Assembly: GCF_000373585.1 (NCBI RefSeq)
Contig: NZ_KB891890.1
Location: 42,766 to 106,765, forward strand
Source of the DNA: Streptomyces sp. MspMP-M5
GTDB lineage: Bacteria > Actinomycetota > Actinomycetes > Streptomycetales > Streptomycetaceae
Direction: 5' to 3'
Length of the DNA stretch: 64,000 nt
Part shown: positions 26,335-35,580 of the stretch, in pieces
How the letters are laid out: each line of letters begins with the position of its first letter
Numbering within the stretch: position 1 is the stretch's first letter
Translations under genes and position numbers: made by a program
The notes under the pieces: model-generated
Databases searched by the model: none
Seen by the model: the letters and a program-made list of their open reading frames with translations, nothing else
What the model was told of the DNA's origin: nothing

Positions 26335-26871
26335 GTGTCATCGCCCTGCGATCCCCAGTACGCTCCCGCAGGCGACGTGGGTGCAGCGCTCATGATGATC
26401 GACTCTCGACTCAAGGCGATCTACGACGACAAGACCCAGACTGACGCCGAACAACAGGCGCTGACTGCCCAGTTCGCCAGGTCCTTGGGCCCCGGCGAAG
26501 CCGATGACGTGCTGGACGGCGCGTGCACGCTCATCTACATGTTCATGCAGTGGCTGCGGATGGCCTACGAGGATCACGGCAAGGACGTCATCGAGTACGT
26601 GGTGCCCAATCTCGTGGCCACGATGCGCATGATGCCCAAGAGCGTCCGCCCCGAGGTCATCCCCACCATGGCCGGCCTGCTCGTCGCCGCAGGTACCGGA
26701 CTGAGCCCCAATCTGTGGCGCAAGCAGTACGGATACTGGACCAAGGACGAGATGAATCCCCTGGAAGCCACCGCCTTCCTGCTCGCGGAGCACATCAACC
26801 GACTCACCGAAGACCGCGACTTCGCCACGCGCCTGATCACCGACGCTCTGTCCAGTGCGGGCGAAGGCTGA
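26335..26871 (+). CDS. Unknown cytoplasmic protein
   Basis: About 178 residues from the GTG at 26335, chosen because GAGGAGG lies eight bases upstream; an ATG at 26299 is in frame. All-helical and Met-rich, with ACTLIYMFMQWLRMAYEDHG, PNLVATMRMMPKSVRPEVIP and LLAEHINRLTEDRDFATRLI. No signal peptide, cysteine cluster or known motif. Family not recognised. It stands alone between two gene-free regions. Confidence 0.7.
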   Translation: MSSPCDPQYAPAGDVGAALMMIDSRLKAIYDDKTQTDAEQQALTAQFARSLGPGEADDVLDGACTLIYMFMQWLRMAYEDHGKDVIEYVVPNLVATMRMMPKSVRPEVIPTMAGLLVAAGTGLSPNLWRKQYGYWTKDEMNPLEATAFLLAEHINRLTEDRDFATRLITDALSSAGEG

Positions 26872-27224
26872 CGTGCGGTTCCCCAGGGGACGAGCGGCGC
26901 GCGACGGCCGTCAGGTGAACAGCACCCACTCGACTCCGGTGGCCTTCGTAGGAGGAGAGGACGGATCCGCGGGGCCGCCCCCTCGGCCGCCCCTTCGGTC
27001 GTCCGACTCCGCCCGACAGCAGCCGCCGTCGACCGCCGTCGACCTCTCCGGTGCCCGCGCCCACCGCCCCGACCAGCGTCAACCAGGCACGCTAAGGTCT
27101 CCGGCAAGCCCCAGGGCAAGAAAAGGCAAGCGGTACTTGATCAAGCCTGCTGCTCGTGGTTCCTCCGTGAGCAGGAGCGCTTCAGCGAGCTGGCGAAGTC
27201 AGCAAGGAACAGGCGGAGCGGTTC
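26872..27224. other. Gene-free region upstream of the chitosanase gene
   Basis: 353 bases. No gene or strong hairpin identified; it should contain the chitosanase promoter. Confidence 0.4.
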
Positions 27225-28103
27225 GTGGAGTTGACCAGAATACGTCGCACCGTGCTCGTCGTGCTCGGTGCGGTGCTCACCGTGGGCGGCTGCACGTCCG
27301 GTACGGCCGACAAAGCCGACAAGGCCGACCAAGCCAGTCGTACGGCCGGTGCTCCGGCGACGCCCGCGGCGGGTTCGGCGGCGACCCTGATGATGGATGA
27401 CATCACCGCGGTGTTCGAGAACGGTGCCACCGTTCCGCAGTACGCGTACATCACCGATCTGCACGACGGCTGTGGCTACACGGCGGGGTGGATCGGGTTC
27501 TGCAGCCAGAGCGGCGACATGCTCAGGCTGGTCAAGTCGTACAACGCCGCCGCACCCCACAACGTGCTCGCCAAGTACACCACCGTCCTTCAGCGACTGG
27601 CCGACTCGGGAAGCGAGGACACCGGCGCGCTGGGCGAGGCGTTCGTGCGCGACTGGAAGAAGGCCGCGCTGGACCCGGCCTTCCGGAGGCTGCAGATCCA
27701 GGCGGGACACGACACGTACCTCACCCCGGCCAGGAAGCTGAGCGCGCAGGAGGGCGTGCAGAGCGAACTGGGTCTGGAAAACCTCTTCGACACCGCCCTG
27801 ATGATGGGCCAGGGTTCCGACGACTGCGACGGCATGGTGAAGATCGCCCACGAGACCGACAAGTCGCTCGGGGGCAACCCGGCCTCCGGGGTGGACGAGG
27901 CGAAGTGGCTGGCCCGGTTCAACACCGTCCGCCAGAAGCACATGAAGCGCCCCTGCACTCCCGGCCGCGGGAACGACTGGCCGCAGGCGGTCGACCGGTC
28001 GCAGGCTCTGCAGGAGCTCGCGGACCGCGGCGAGTGGGACCTGAAGGCCCCGCTGACCGTGGGCGCCGACTTCAAAAGGACCATCAGCAGGCCGCAGGAC
28101 TGA
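27225..28103 (+). CDS. csn: Chitosanase, GH46, as a lipoprotein
   Basis: 292 residues. The N-terminus RRTVLVVLGAVLTVGGC ends in a lipobox (VGGC), so the enzyme is probably anchored on the outer face of the membrane, unlike classical secreted Streptomyces chitosanases. Catalytic residues are in place: Glu in VFENGATVPQY (about 63) and Asp in LHDGCGYTAGWIGFC (about 82). YLTPA, ENLFDTALMMG and VDEAKWLARFN are further GH46 signatures. It hydrolyses beta-1,4-glucosamine polymers. Located upstream of MatA/MatB-like genes that make a glucosamine-containing glycan, so it may trim or release that polymer (inference). Confidence 0.9.
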   Translation: MELTRIRRTVLVVLGAVLTVGGCTSGTADKADKADQASRTAGAPATPAAGSAATLMMDDITAVFENGATVPQYAYITDLHDGCGYTAGWIGFCSQSGDMLRLVKSYNAAAPHNVLAKYTTVLQRLADSGSEDTGALGEAFVRDWKKAALDPAFRRLQIQAGHDTYLTPARKLSAQEGVQSELGLENLFDTALMMGQGSDDCDGMVKIAHETDKSLGGNPASGVDEAKWLARFNTVRQKHMKRPCTPGRGNDWPQAVDRSQALQELADRGEWDLKAPLTVGADFKRTISRPQD

Positions 28104-28216
28104 CACCCACCGCGCCACCCACCGCCTCGCCCAGGCATCAGCTTTGCTGGCTTTTTCCGCGCGCTTAACGACTCCTGTACCGCCCGCACATTCTCAGCCA
28201 CTAGTGTCCGGATCTT

Positions 28217-28849
28217 GTGCAGACCATTCCGGAGGGCCAGGCGCCCGCCGGAGACGAAGTGATGCCCGACGCGTCCACGTCTCCCGATACTCCCTCACAG
28301 GGGCCTACTGTGGCTGGCCCCCCAGCCGAGCCCACCGGTGACACACTGCGTCTGGGTGCCAGACCGATCCGGCGCCCTACTCCCAAACCCATCTTCGTCG
28401 ACGCATCGGGAGGCCGCCGCAGGCGGCTGCGCCTCCTGGTGGCCGCGTTGGTGACGCCGGCAGTGGCCTACGTCGTCCTGCTCGTCAGCACGCTCCTGGG
28501 CGGTCCGACCCTGCCGGCGCTGCTGCCGCACCCCCTGCGGCCGAAGCCGCGCGGGGGCGCCGTCGCCGCGCACAAGACGCCCCGGCCCCGGACGACCCCG
28601 ACGGCCGCAGCCACCGCCCAGCGGCATCGGAGCCCAGGCCGGACGACGATCGTGCCGAGGGCCGTCAACCACGCGTCCACCAAGGCGAAGTCGCCCTCGA
28701 CGGCGAAACCGTCCCCGACCGCGAAACCGTCCCCGCACCCGAAGCCGTCCGAGGGCCACAAGCCGTCCCCGAGCCACAAGCCGTCCCCGCATCCGAAGCA
28801 GACCCCGACCGCGACGCCGTCCCCCCTGCCCACCCACGGCATGCTCTGA
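28217..28849 (+). CDS. matA: MatA-like membrane protein with Pro/Ser/Lys-rich tail
   Basis: 210 residues from a GTG start. A cytoplasmic N-terminus of about 70 residues, an Arg-rich stretch (GGRRRRLRLL), one membrane helix (about 75-95) and a low-complexity tail built from KPSPHPKPS- and TAKPSP-like repeats. In position and architecture it resembles MatA, the small membrane partner of MatB in Streptomyces mycelial aggregation. The basic tail might hold the anionic cell wall or the polymer. Low complexity makes homology uncertain; an internal ATG at 28262 is another possible start. Confidence 0.55.
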   Translation: MQTIPEGQAPAGDEVMPDASTSPDTPSQGPTVAGPPAEPTGDTLRLGARPIRRPTPKPIFVDASGGRRRRLRLLVAALVTPAVAYVVLLVSTLLGGPTLPALLPHPLRPKPRGGAVAAHKTPRPRTTPTAAATAQRHRSPGRTTIVPRAVNHASTKAKSPSTAKPSPTAKPSPHPKPSEGHKPSPSHKPSPHPKQTPTATPSPLPTHGML

Positions 28850-28993
28850 CCCGCCTGGCGATCCGTCAGGAATCTATGGGCCCCAGGGCTTCTGGGCCGC
28901 GCCCGCTGTGCCCACCGACTCCTTGCCGCGCCGCGCAGCCCTACCTCGGCATTTCGCCAGACAAGCCGCTCCGTTCCAGAACTCGCCACTGAT

Positions 28994-29054
28994 CGTCATC
29001 ACTCGTCATCACTCAACTCACCCATCTCACTCATCATCACTCGTCGTCACTCAT
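28994..29054 (+). repeat. Short degenerate repeat in the matB leader
   Basis: Imperfect copies of cgtcatcactc and tcatcactcgtc follow one another directly upstream of the matB start. It is purine-poor and nearly unstructured, and it lies where a ribosome must load, so it may affect translation. Confidence 0.6.
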
Positions 29055-29069
29055 TCAGAAATCACCGAT

Positions 29070-31217
29070 GTGAGCCCTTCTCCACAGCGTGGCCGTACCG
29101 CCCGCGAAACGCCGGTGCGCACCCACTGGGTGCTGCTGGTGACCATGGTGCTGACCCTCACCCTCACACTGCTCATCGAGGGTTACACGCAGCACATGTT
29201 CGGCTTCCAGGACGATGGCGGGAACCCCCCGCAGGGGCCGGTCAACCAGGTGCCGCCCTCGGTCGAGAACGGCGGCCCGGTGATCTCGGCAAGCGGATCC
29301 AAACCGGTCTCGCTCTCCCCACCGTCGCACACCGTGGTGCTCACCTTCGACGACGGCCCGGACCCGACCTGGACCCCCAAGGTCCTGGCGACGCTGGAAC
29401 GGCACCACGTGCCCGCGACCTTCTTCCTCGTGGGCACCGGCGTGGCCACCCACCCCGAGCTTGCCGCGCGGATGGCGAAGGACCACGACGAACTCGGCCT
29501 GCACAGCTTCACCCACCCCTATCTGCCCAGCCTGCCCAGCTGGCAGCGCACGATGGAGATGCGGGAGGACCAGCTCGCGGTGGCCGGCGCCGCGGGCGTC
29601 ACCAGCAACCTCTTCCGCCCGCCGTACTCGTCCGGCGCCGACGCGGTGGGCAACGCCGACTGGGCCACGATGCGACAGCTCGGCAAGCTGGGCTATCTGA
29701 CCGTGCTCGTCACCCAGGACAGCGAGGACTGGCAGAAGCCGGGCGTGCAGAAGATCGTCCGCAACGCCACCCCTCCCGGGTCCACCGGCCAGGTGATCCT
29801 CTTCCACGACGCCGGCGGTGACCGCGCACAGACCGTGGCCGCGCTGGACACCCTGATCCCGCGCCTCCAGGCACGCGGCTACCGCTTCCAGACGGTCAGC
29901 CAGGCATTCCACCTCGCCGACGCCAACCGCCCGGCCGACACCGGCGAGAACCTGCTCGGCATCGGGCTGCTGTGGCTGCTCAAGGGGGCGCTCTGGGGTC
30001 TCAACGGACTCGACGCGCTGCTGCTCGTCGCCGGACTGCTGGGCATCGTGCGCGCGGTGATCTCCATGGTCGCCGCGGCCAGGCACCGGCGACATGCCCG
30101 CAAGGCGTGGGGAGCGCCGGTCACCGAACCGGTGTCGGTGATCGTCCCGGCGTACAACGAGTCGGCCGGTATCGAGGCGACCGTCCGGTCCCTGGTCGCC
30201 TCCGACCACCCGGTCGAGATCATCGTCGTGGACGACGGCTCCACCGACGGCACCGCCGACATCGTCGAGGCACTCGGCCTGCCGGGCGTGCGGGTGATCC
30301 GCCAGCGGAACGCGGGCAAGCCCGCCGCGCTCAACACGGGGATCGCCGCCGCTTCGTACGAGATCGTGGTGATGATGGACGGCGACACGGTCTTCGAGCC
30401 GGACGCGGTCCGGCATCTGGTGCAGCCGTTCTCCGACCCGGGGATCGGAGCGGTCTCCGGCAACGCCAAGGTCGTCAACCGGGGTGGTCTGCTGGGACGT
30501 TGGCAGCACATCGAGTACGTCGTCGGCTTCAACCTCGACCGGCGGCTCTTCGACCTGGCCCGGTGCATGCCCACCGTGCCGGGCGCGATCGGTGCCTGGC
30601 GCCGGGCCGCGCTGGTGCGCGTCGGTGGTGTCTCCGAGGCGACCCTCGCCGAGGACACCGACCTCACCATGGCGATCTGGCGCAACGGCTGGCGCGTGGT
30701 CTACGAGGAGAAGGCCATCGCCTGGACCGAGGCTCCCGCTTCCCTCGGTGCGCTGTGGCGGCAGCGGTACCGCTGGTGCTACGGGACCCTGCAGGCGATG
30801 TGGAAGCACCGCGGCGCCGTCCGGCAGAGCGGCGCAGCCGGCACGTTCGGCCGTCGCGGGCTGCTCTTCCTGCTGCTCTTCCAGGTGCTGCTGCCGCTGT
30901 TCGCGCCCTTGGTCGACGTGCTCAGCGTGTACGGGCTGATCTTCCTCGACCCCGTCCACGTACTGCTGCTGTGGTGCTCGTTCCTGCTCATCCAGGTCGT
31001 CACCGGGGCCTATGCCTTCCGCCTCGACGGCGAACGGCTCGCACCGCTGTGGAGCCTGCCGTTCCAGCAGCTCGTCTACCGCCAGTTGATGTACCTCGTG
31101 GTGGTCCAGTCGGTAGCCACGGCCCTGTCCGGCAGCCGCCTGCGCTGGCAGCGCATGGAGCGCTACGGCTCCCACCAGGAGCCACCCCTGTCACCGGCAA
31201 CGGAGGCGCGGGGCTGA
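29070..31217 (+). CDS. matB: MatB-like bifunctional polysaccharide deacetylase/glycosyltransferase
   Basis: 715 residues from the GTG at 29070; in-frame codons extend upstream to 28908. After an N-terminal membrane helix comes a NodB deacetylase domain (about 85-280) with TFDDGPDPTW, HSFTHP and RPPYSSGAD. Two membrane helices follow, then a GT2 glycosyltransferase (about 350-590) with VDDGSTDGT, MMDGDTVFEP, EDTDLT and QRYRW (QxxRW), and C-terminal membrane helices. This deacetylase-GT2 fusion is the layout of Streptomyces MatB, which makes a PNAG-like extracellular glycan that glues hyphae into pellets. Transcribed after the MatA-like gene. Confidence 0.88.
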   Translation: MSPSPQRGRTARETPVRTHWVLLVTMVLTLTLTLLIEGYTQHMFGFQDDGGNPPQGPVNQVPPSVENGGPVISASGSKPVSLSPPSHTVVLTFDDGPDPTWTPKVLATLERHHVPATFFLVGTGVATHPELAARMAKDHDELGLHSFTHPYLPSLPSWQRTMEMREDQLAVAGAAGVTSNLFRPPYSSGADAVGNADWATMRQLGKLGYLTVLVTQDSEDWQKPGVQKIVRNATPPGSTGQVILFHDAGGDRAQTVAALDTLIPRLQARGYRFQTVSQAFHLADANRPADTGENLLGIGLLWLLKGALWGLNGLDALLLVAGLLGIVRAVISMVAAARHRRHARKAWGAPVTEPVSVIVPAYNESAGIEATVRSLVASDHPVEIIVVDDGSTDGTADIVEALGLPGVRVIRQRNAGKPAALNTGIAAASYEIVVMMDGDTVFEPDAVRHLVQPFSDPGIGAVSGNAKVVNRGGLLGRWQHIEYVVGFNLDRRLFDLARCMPTVPGAIGAWRRAALVRVGGVSEATLAEDTDLTMAIWRNGWRVVYEEKAIAWTEAPASLGALWRQRYRWCYGTLQAMWKHRGAVRQSGAAGTFGRRGLLFLLLFQVLLPLFAPLVDVLSVYGLIFLDPVHVLLLWCSFLLIQVVTGAYAFRLDGERLAPLWSLPFQQLVYRQLMYLVVVQSVATALSGSRLRWQRMERYGSHQEPPLSPATEARG

Positions 31218-31377
31218 CGGCAGGGGCCCCTGGAATTCGCCCATGTCCTGGGGCCCCACCGTTGAGCACCGTCAGCGTCAGCCGCACTGGCCGGGGTCGC
31301 CTCCCAGTGCGCGGGCTTCCGCGAGGGCCGGAGCGAGAAGTTCCGCGCCGACTACATCGACACGGCTGGGAGAGGGC

Positions 31378-31788
31378 TCAGGGCACCGCGAACGTGGTGT
31401 CCAGGAGAGCGGTAACGAGAACGCGGCCCTTGACCCGAAACTGGAAGGTCCTCCCATCGGGATCCGGGTTCTTGGGGCGAAGTTGTGCGGTGATCTTGAC
31501 CGTTACCGTCTTGCCGTCCTCGACGTCTGTGACTTTAGCGTCCACCTTTGCCGCCCCGAAGGCATATTCGGACTTCCCGTTGTTGTGCCGTGCCTCGATC
31601 TCGAAGGCTTGGATCGCGGTCTGGACTTGCCGCTTCTCGTCTCGGGTGAGGATTTTGTTCGGGAATGTGACCTTCTTTGTGATGCTTGCCTCCGAGTAAC
31701 TGCCTGAATCTGCTGTCCAGTCGAACTCGGCCACCTTCATTCCCGCTGTGGGGATTTGGATGGTCTTGGCGGCCACGTGGGTAGCCAT
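31378..31788 (-). CDS. Unknown small protein
   Basis: 136 residues from the ATG at 31788, preceded by GAGGAGAGG. No signal peptide. Beta-rich pattern with AAKTIQIPTAGMKVAEFDW, a helical AIQAFEIEARHNNGKSEYAF and DGKTVTVKITAQLRPKNPD. The helix followed by alternating strands suggests a small cytoplasmic or exported beta-sandwich. I do not recognise the family. Monocistronic. Confidence 0.75.
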   Translation of the reverse strand: MATHVAAKTIQIPTAGMKVAEFDWTADSGSYSEASITKKVTFPNKILTRDEKRQVQTAIQAFEIEARHNNGKSEYAFGAAKVDAKVTDVEDGKTVTVKITAQLRPKNPDPDGRTFQFRVKGRVLVTALLDTTFAVP

Positions 31789-32019
31789 ATTCCTCTCCTC
31801 CCGCGAGTGCATACACCAAGCAGCATGTGCCACTGCCACTAACCAGGAGATGCACGGGTCGCGCGCCCCGCATGGCGACTACTCCATATGGGTGACCCTG
31901 GGTGCTGCGAGCAGCGAGAACGCTTCGTGACTGACCGTCTCGGTGAGTGAGGGGCCATCCCTCCCGCCGGAGGCGCCCCTACGTGACCAGACCTGTCAAA
32001 GCCTTCCGGCCGGTGGTCC

Positions 32020-32880
32020 CTACGGGAACCGCTTCGCGATCGCCTCCGTGATTGCGTCCGGTGCGTGTTCCTGAATGAAGTGACGCGCGCGTGGCAGCTC
32101 GACCACCTCGAGATCGGCGAAGGCGGAACGCATGCGCGGGATGCAGGCGTTCGGACGGAACACCATGTCTCGCATCCCCCACACCAGCAGCGCCGGTTTG
32201 TCGCCGAGCAGGACGGGCACGTCTCGGGCGAGTTGGTCCAGTAGGGGCCGTGCGGCACGAATTTCTTTGGGCATCATGGCGAGTCCGCGCCGGGCTTCCG
32301 CGGTGGGTTGCACCGCGCGATAGTGCTCGGCCTCGGCCGCATTGAGCTTACGGCCCAGCTCTGCGAGCAGAACGCGCTCGACGAGGAAATTCCGTTCGAG
32401 TATCCGCCGTTGCATCGGACGACTGCTCATGATCACGCTGAACGCCCGATTGGCCATCGCCTCGGTCGGCCAGAACGAGGTGTTGCCCAGCACGATCCCC
32501 CTCACCCGGTCCGCGCGCGTGGTGACCGCGCCCAGGCCGATGGGGCCGCCCCAGTCCTGTCCCATCAGGACGAAGCCGTCGAGCTGCAGGTGGTCGATCA
32601 ACTCGCCGAGGACCGCGGTGTGTTCGGCGATGGTGTAGCCGAAGCCCGCAGGGCGTTCGGACAATCCAAAACCCAGGTGGTCGATGGCGACACACCGGTA
32701 CCGGTCGCGCAGGCCCCTCACGATGTGACGGTAGAGGAAGCTCCACGTCGGAGCGCCATGACAGAACAGGAGCGGCGGCCCGGAGCCCTCGTCGATGTAG
32801 TGAACCCGGCCGACGGACGAGTCGAACCAGTGCGACTCGAAGGGGTACAAACCCCTGTCGGGAACGAAGTCGATCAGCAT
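32020..32880 (-). CDS. Haloalkane dehalogenase-like alpha/beta hydrolase
   Basis: 286 residues. HGAPTWSFLYRHI (oxyanion-hole region with Trp), LMGQDWGGPIGLG (Asp nucleophile in place of Ser) and a late ARHFIQEHAPD (catalytic His) match haloalkane dehalogenases. The Asp nucleophile plus HGxPTWS excludes ordinary lipases. Cytoplasmic; cleaves carbon-halogen bonds, though the natural substrate is unknown. A palindrome at 32904 lies directly upstream. Confidence 0.88.
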   Translation of the reverse strand: MLIDFVPDRGLYPFESHWFDSSVGRVHYIDEGSGPPLLFCHGAPTWSFLYRHIVRGLRDRYRCVAIDHLGFGLSERPAGFGYTIAEHTAVLGELIDHLQLDGFVLMGQDWGGPIGLGAVTTRADRVRGIVLGNTSFWPTEAMANRAFSVIMSSRPMQRRILERNFLVERVLLAELGRKLNAAEAEHYRAVQPTAEARRGLAMMPKEIRAARPLLDQLARDVPVLLGDKPALLVWGMRDMVFRPNACIPRMRSAFADLEVVELPRARHFIQEHAPDAITEAIAKRFP

Positions 32881-32903
32881 CGGGCCCTCCCTCTGAACCA
32901 GAG

Positions 32904-32917
32904 ACTACATGTGTAGT
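32904..32917. promoter_or_regulatory. Palindrome of BlaI/CopY operator type
   Basis: The sequence actaca-tg-tgtagt is a perfect inverted repeat and contains TACANNTGTA, the consensus of BlaI/CopY-family operators. It lies 24 bases upstream of the dehalogenase start and 146 bases before the FetA-like gene. No BlaI-type regulator is encoded in the window. Confidence 0.55.
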
Positions 32918-33062
32918 ATCCGAGGGCGCAGTAGCCTCCGCCGAAATGGCCGGCTTCACCTCGATCCCCGACCAGATCGGTCCGCGGCCGTTGCCGTACG
33001 ACTTCCCGGATCCGCTCTCGGGTCTACCGGGTGGCTCTACCAGCTGGAGGTGGAAGGCAACG

Positions 33063-33743
33063 ATGGCCCCGAACGAGCTGTTCGCGTTGGATCGAGTGAC
33101 CGTGCGGCGCGGCCACGCCGTGCTGCTCGACGAGGTGACCTGCCAGATCCCCGCCGGGGCGTGCACCGCGCTGATGGGACCGTCCGGCGCGGGCAAATCC
33201 ACTCTGCTGCGCCTGCTCAACCGGCTGGAGGAACCCACCGCCGGCCGGATCCGCCTCCACGGCCGCCCGCTGCCGGACGGGGACGTCCTCGCCCTGCGCC
33301 GCCGGGTCGGGCTGGTCGGACAGCAGCCGGTCCTGCTCACCGACCACGTCCCGGACGAACTACGCGTCGGCCGGCCCGGACTGACCGACGACCAGGCACA
33401 GACACTGCTGGAACAGGTCGGCCTGCCCATCACCATGCTCGCCCGCCGGACGGCCGGACTGTCCGGCGGCGAGGCCCAACGCCTCTGCCTGGCCCGGGCC
33501 CTCGCGGTCGGCCCCGAGGTGCTGCTGCTGGACGAACCCACCTCCGCGCTGGACGCCGCCAGCGCCAGAGCAGTCGAAGCAACGGTGCACCACCTGGTCT
33601 CCACCGGGCTGACCGTCATCCTGGCCAGTCACAACACCGCGCAGGCCCGCCGGATCGCCGACCGGGCCCTCGTCCTGCGGGCAGGGAAGCTGGTGGCCTG
33701 CGGCCCCGCGGCGGACATCGACTACCTCAAGGGGGACTCATGA
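33063..33743 (+). CDS. fetA: ABC transporter ATPase (FetA-like)
   Basis: 226 residues. Walker A GPSGAGKST, Q-loop VGLVGQQPVLL, signature LSGGEAQRLCLARAL, Walker B LLLDEPTSALD and H-switch ILASHN are all present. ATG at 33063 with a GGAAGG upstream. It overlaps the next gene by four bases (ATGA), which encodes an UPF0014 permease. The two form a FetAB-type exporter, in Escherichia coli linked to iron and oxidative-stress resistance. Confidence 0.88.
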   Translation: MAPNELFALDRVTVRRGHAVLLDEVTCQIPAGACTALMGPSGAGKSTLLRLLNRLEEPTAGRIRLHGRPLPDGDVLALRRRVGLVGQQPVLLTDHVPDELRVGRPGLTDDQAQTLLEQVGLPITMLARRTAGLSGGEAQRLCLARALAVGPEVLLLDEPTSALDAASARAVEATVHHLVSTGLTVILASHNTAQARRIADRALVLRAGKLVACGPAADIDYLKGDS

Positions 33744-34522
33744 ATCCCGCCGTCCCCACCTGGGCGGGGGTCGCCGCTTCCGGCGCACTGGTCCTGCTGG
33801 CTGTGGCCGTGGCATGGCACGGGCGGCTGCGCCTGGCCCGCGACATCGCCATCGCCGCGGCCCGCGCCGGGGCCCAACTGGCCGCCGTCGGAGCGGTACT
33901 GCTGCTGGTCTTCCAACATACCGGCCTGGCCGGGGCGAGCTGCTGGCTCGCCCTGATGGTGCTCGTCGCCGGCCAGGTCGCCGCCCGCCGCGCCCGCGGC
34001 CTGCCCCGCGCACTGCCCATCGCCACGGCCGCGATCACTGCCGGAACCGCGGCGACGCTCGGCGCCCTGCTCGCCCTCGGCGTCATCGCCGCCCAAGCCC
34101 GAGTGGTGATCCCCGTCGGAGGCATGGTCGTCTCCGGCGCCATGCAGGCCACCGCCCTGGTCCTGATCCGCCTGCGGGACGAAGCCCGTACCGCACGGCC
34201 CGCCATCGAGGCGCGCCTCGCTCTCGGACTGCCGGCCACCGAAGCCTTCGCCCCCTACCTGCACACCACCTTGCGCACCGCACTCATCCCCGCCATCGAC
34301 TCCACCAAGACCGTCGGCCTGATCAGCCTGCCCGGCGCGATGACCGGCCTCATCCTCGCCGGCGTCGACCCCTTCACCGCCATCCGCTACCAGATCGTCG
34401 TGATGTACATGCTGCTCGCGGCGGCCGCCCTCGCCTCCCTCACCTCAGCCCGCCTGGCCGAACGCGCCCTCTTCGACGAAGCCCACCGGCTGCGCGACAT
34501 ACGAACGTTCGGCGCCTCCTAG
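33740..34522 (+). CDS. fetB: ABC permease of the UPF0014/FetB family
   Basis: 260 residues with about seven membrane helices. The conserved block LGLPATEAFAPYLHTTLRTALIPAIDSTKTVGLISLPGAMTG, here quoted only as its key parts (ALIPAIDSTKTVGLISLPG), is diagnostic of UPF0014. Start codon shared with the stop of the ATPase gene. Forms the membrane channel of the exporter. Substrate in actinomycetes is not established. Confidence 0.9.
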   Translation: MNPAVPTWAGVAASGALVLLAVAVAWHGRLRLARDIAIAAARAGAQLAAVGAVLLLVFQHTGLAGASCWLALMVLVAGQVAARRARGLPRALPIATAAITAGTAATLGALLALGVIAAQARVVIPVGGMVVSGAMQATALVLIRLRDEARTARPAIEARLALGLPATEAFAPYLHTTLRTALIPAIDSTKTVGLISLPGAMTGLILAGVDPFTAIRYQIVVMYMLLAAAALASLTSARLAERALFDEAHRLRDIRTFGAS

Positions 34523-34635
34523 CAGCCGGGCTTTGCGACGTGTCGTCCGCCGACCATCCCGTTGAGGATCACGAAGACTGTCGCAGCGGGCGGCCGGTTC
34601 CAAGATCAGTCCTGCGGATCTTGACGCCCTGGCGG

Positions 34636-35301
34636 TCACAAGCCGATGAAACTCACTGTTTCCGCCAAGTCCGCCCGCCCGGTGCGCAGTTGTGGTGCGC
34701 CTTCCTTCTCGAATCCCACGGCGACACCGCAGAACAGTACGAGCCCGTCCTCGGCTCCGACTGTCTCGCTGACGGTCTTGCGGTACATCGTCCACATCAC
34801 CTGGGGGCAGGTGTGCAACCCTTCCGCCCTCAGCAACAGCATGACCGTCTGCAGGTACATCCCCGCATCTCCCCACTGTCCGGGCCCCATCGTCCGGTCG
34901 AGGTAGCAGAACAGGACGACCGGAGCCCCGAACGCCTCCGAGTTCAACGCGGCGATCTTCTTGGGTCTGTCGGGGTCGTCGCGCTCGATTCCCAGCGCTC
35001 GGTACCGCTGGGCGGCCGCGGCGGAAAAACGGTCCAGATAGGGCGAGGTCAGTTCGGCCGGGTACATCGGATACTCCCGCTCATCACCCGGGTCTCCCGC
35101 CAGTGCCCTGGCCGTCGCGCGCTTCTTCAGTTCGGCCAAGGGCGCACCCGTCACGACATACACGTGCCACGGTTGGAGGTTGCCGCTCGACGGAGCCCGC
35201 GTTGCCGCAGCCAGCGCTCGTTCCAGTATCTCTTTGGACACCGGCTCATCGCTGAACGCCCGTACGGCCCGGCGACTGTCCACGGCTTCGTACACATCCA
35301 T
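34636..35301 (-). CDS. Nitroreductase-family oxidoreductase
   Basis: 221 residues from the ATG at 35301. N-terminal EAVDSRRAVRAFSDEPVS and APSSGNLQPWHVYVV are the FMN-binding signatures of nitroreductases. FSAAAAQRYRALGIERDD, GPGQWGDAGMYLQTVMLL and LVLFCGVAVGFEKEG complete the fold. Homodimeric FMN enzyme that reduces nitroaromatics, quinones or similar using NAD(P)H. Convergent with fetB. Confidence 0.9.
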   Translation of the reverse strand: MDVYEAVDSRRAVRAFSDEPVSKEILERALAAATRAPSSGNLQPWHVYVVTGAPLAELKKRATARALAGDPGDEREYPMYPAELTSPYLDRFSAAAAQRYRALGIERDDPDRPKKIAALNSEAFGAPVVLFCYLDRTMGPGQWGDAGMYLQTVMLLLRAEGLHTCPQVMWTMYRKTVSETVGAEDGLVLFCGVAVGFEKEGAPQLRTGRADLAETVSFIGL

Positions 35302-35580
35302 GCCTTCTCGCCTCTCACTGAACGACAGACACCTCTCTACCGTCTCTACTGTCTCTACCGTCCTCAGCACCCAGAACAAGGTGATCCGGATCGGCTTCGA
35401 TGTGCGGCAGCCGTGCAGCTCAGTCGCAGGGGTGATCTCAGCACTCCGACGCGGGTGCGGCGGGCGTGACAGAACACGGGTGCGTCGCCGTCGCCGAGAT
35501 TCTCCCGACCGGAGAAGTGACCATGACGGGGATCCCACCCGCCTGACCGCCAGGCGTCCGAGAGTTTTAATCTGGGCCGA
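35302..35580. other. Intergenic region with a triplicated octamer
   Basis: No gene. Bases about 35338-35364 carry a 9-bp unit (accgtctct/actgtctct/accgtcctc) repeated three times, shortly upstream of the nitroreductase gene. It separates divergent genes, so both promoters should lie here. Confidence 0.5.

Noticed and set aside
28104..28216. Weak stem followed by a T run near 28137
   Set aside because: The arms match only about five bases; not convincing as a terminator.
29055..31175. Minus-strand frame of 706 codons opposite matB
   Set aside because: Shadow of the matB codon pattern; no domain or start support.
31250..31377. Protein-like sequence after matB containing ADYIDTAG
   Set aside because: Too short and without start or stop context; no family recognised.
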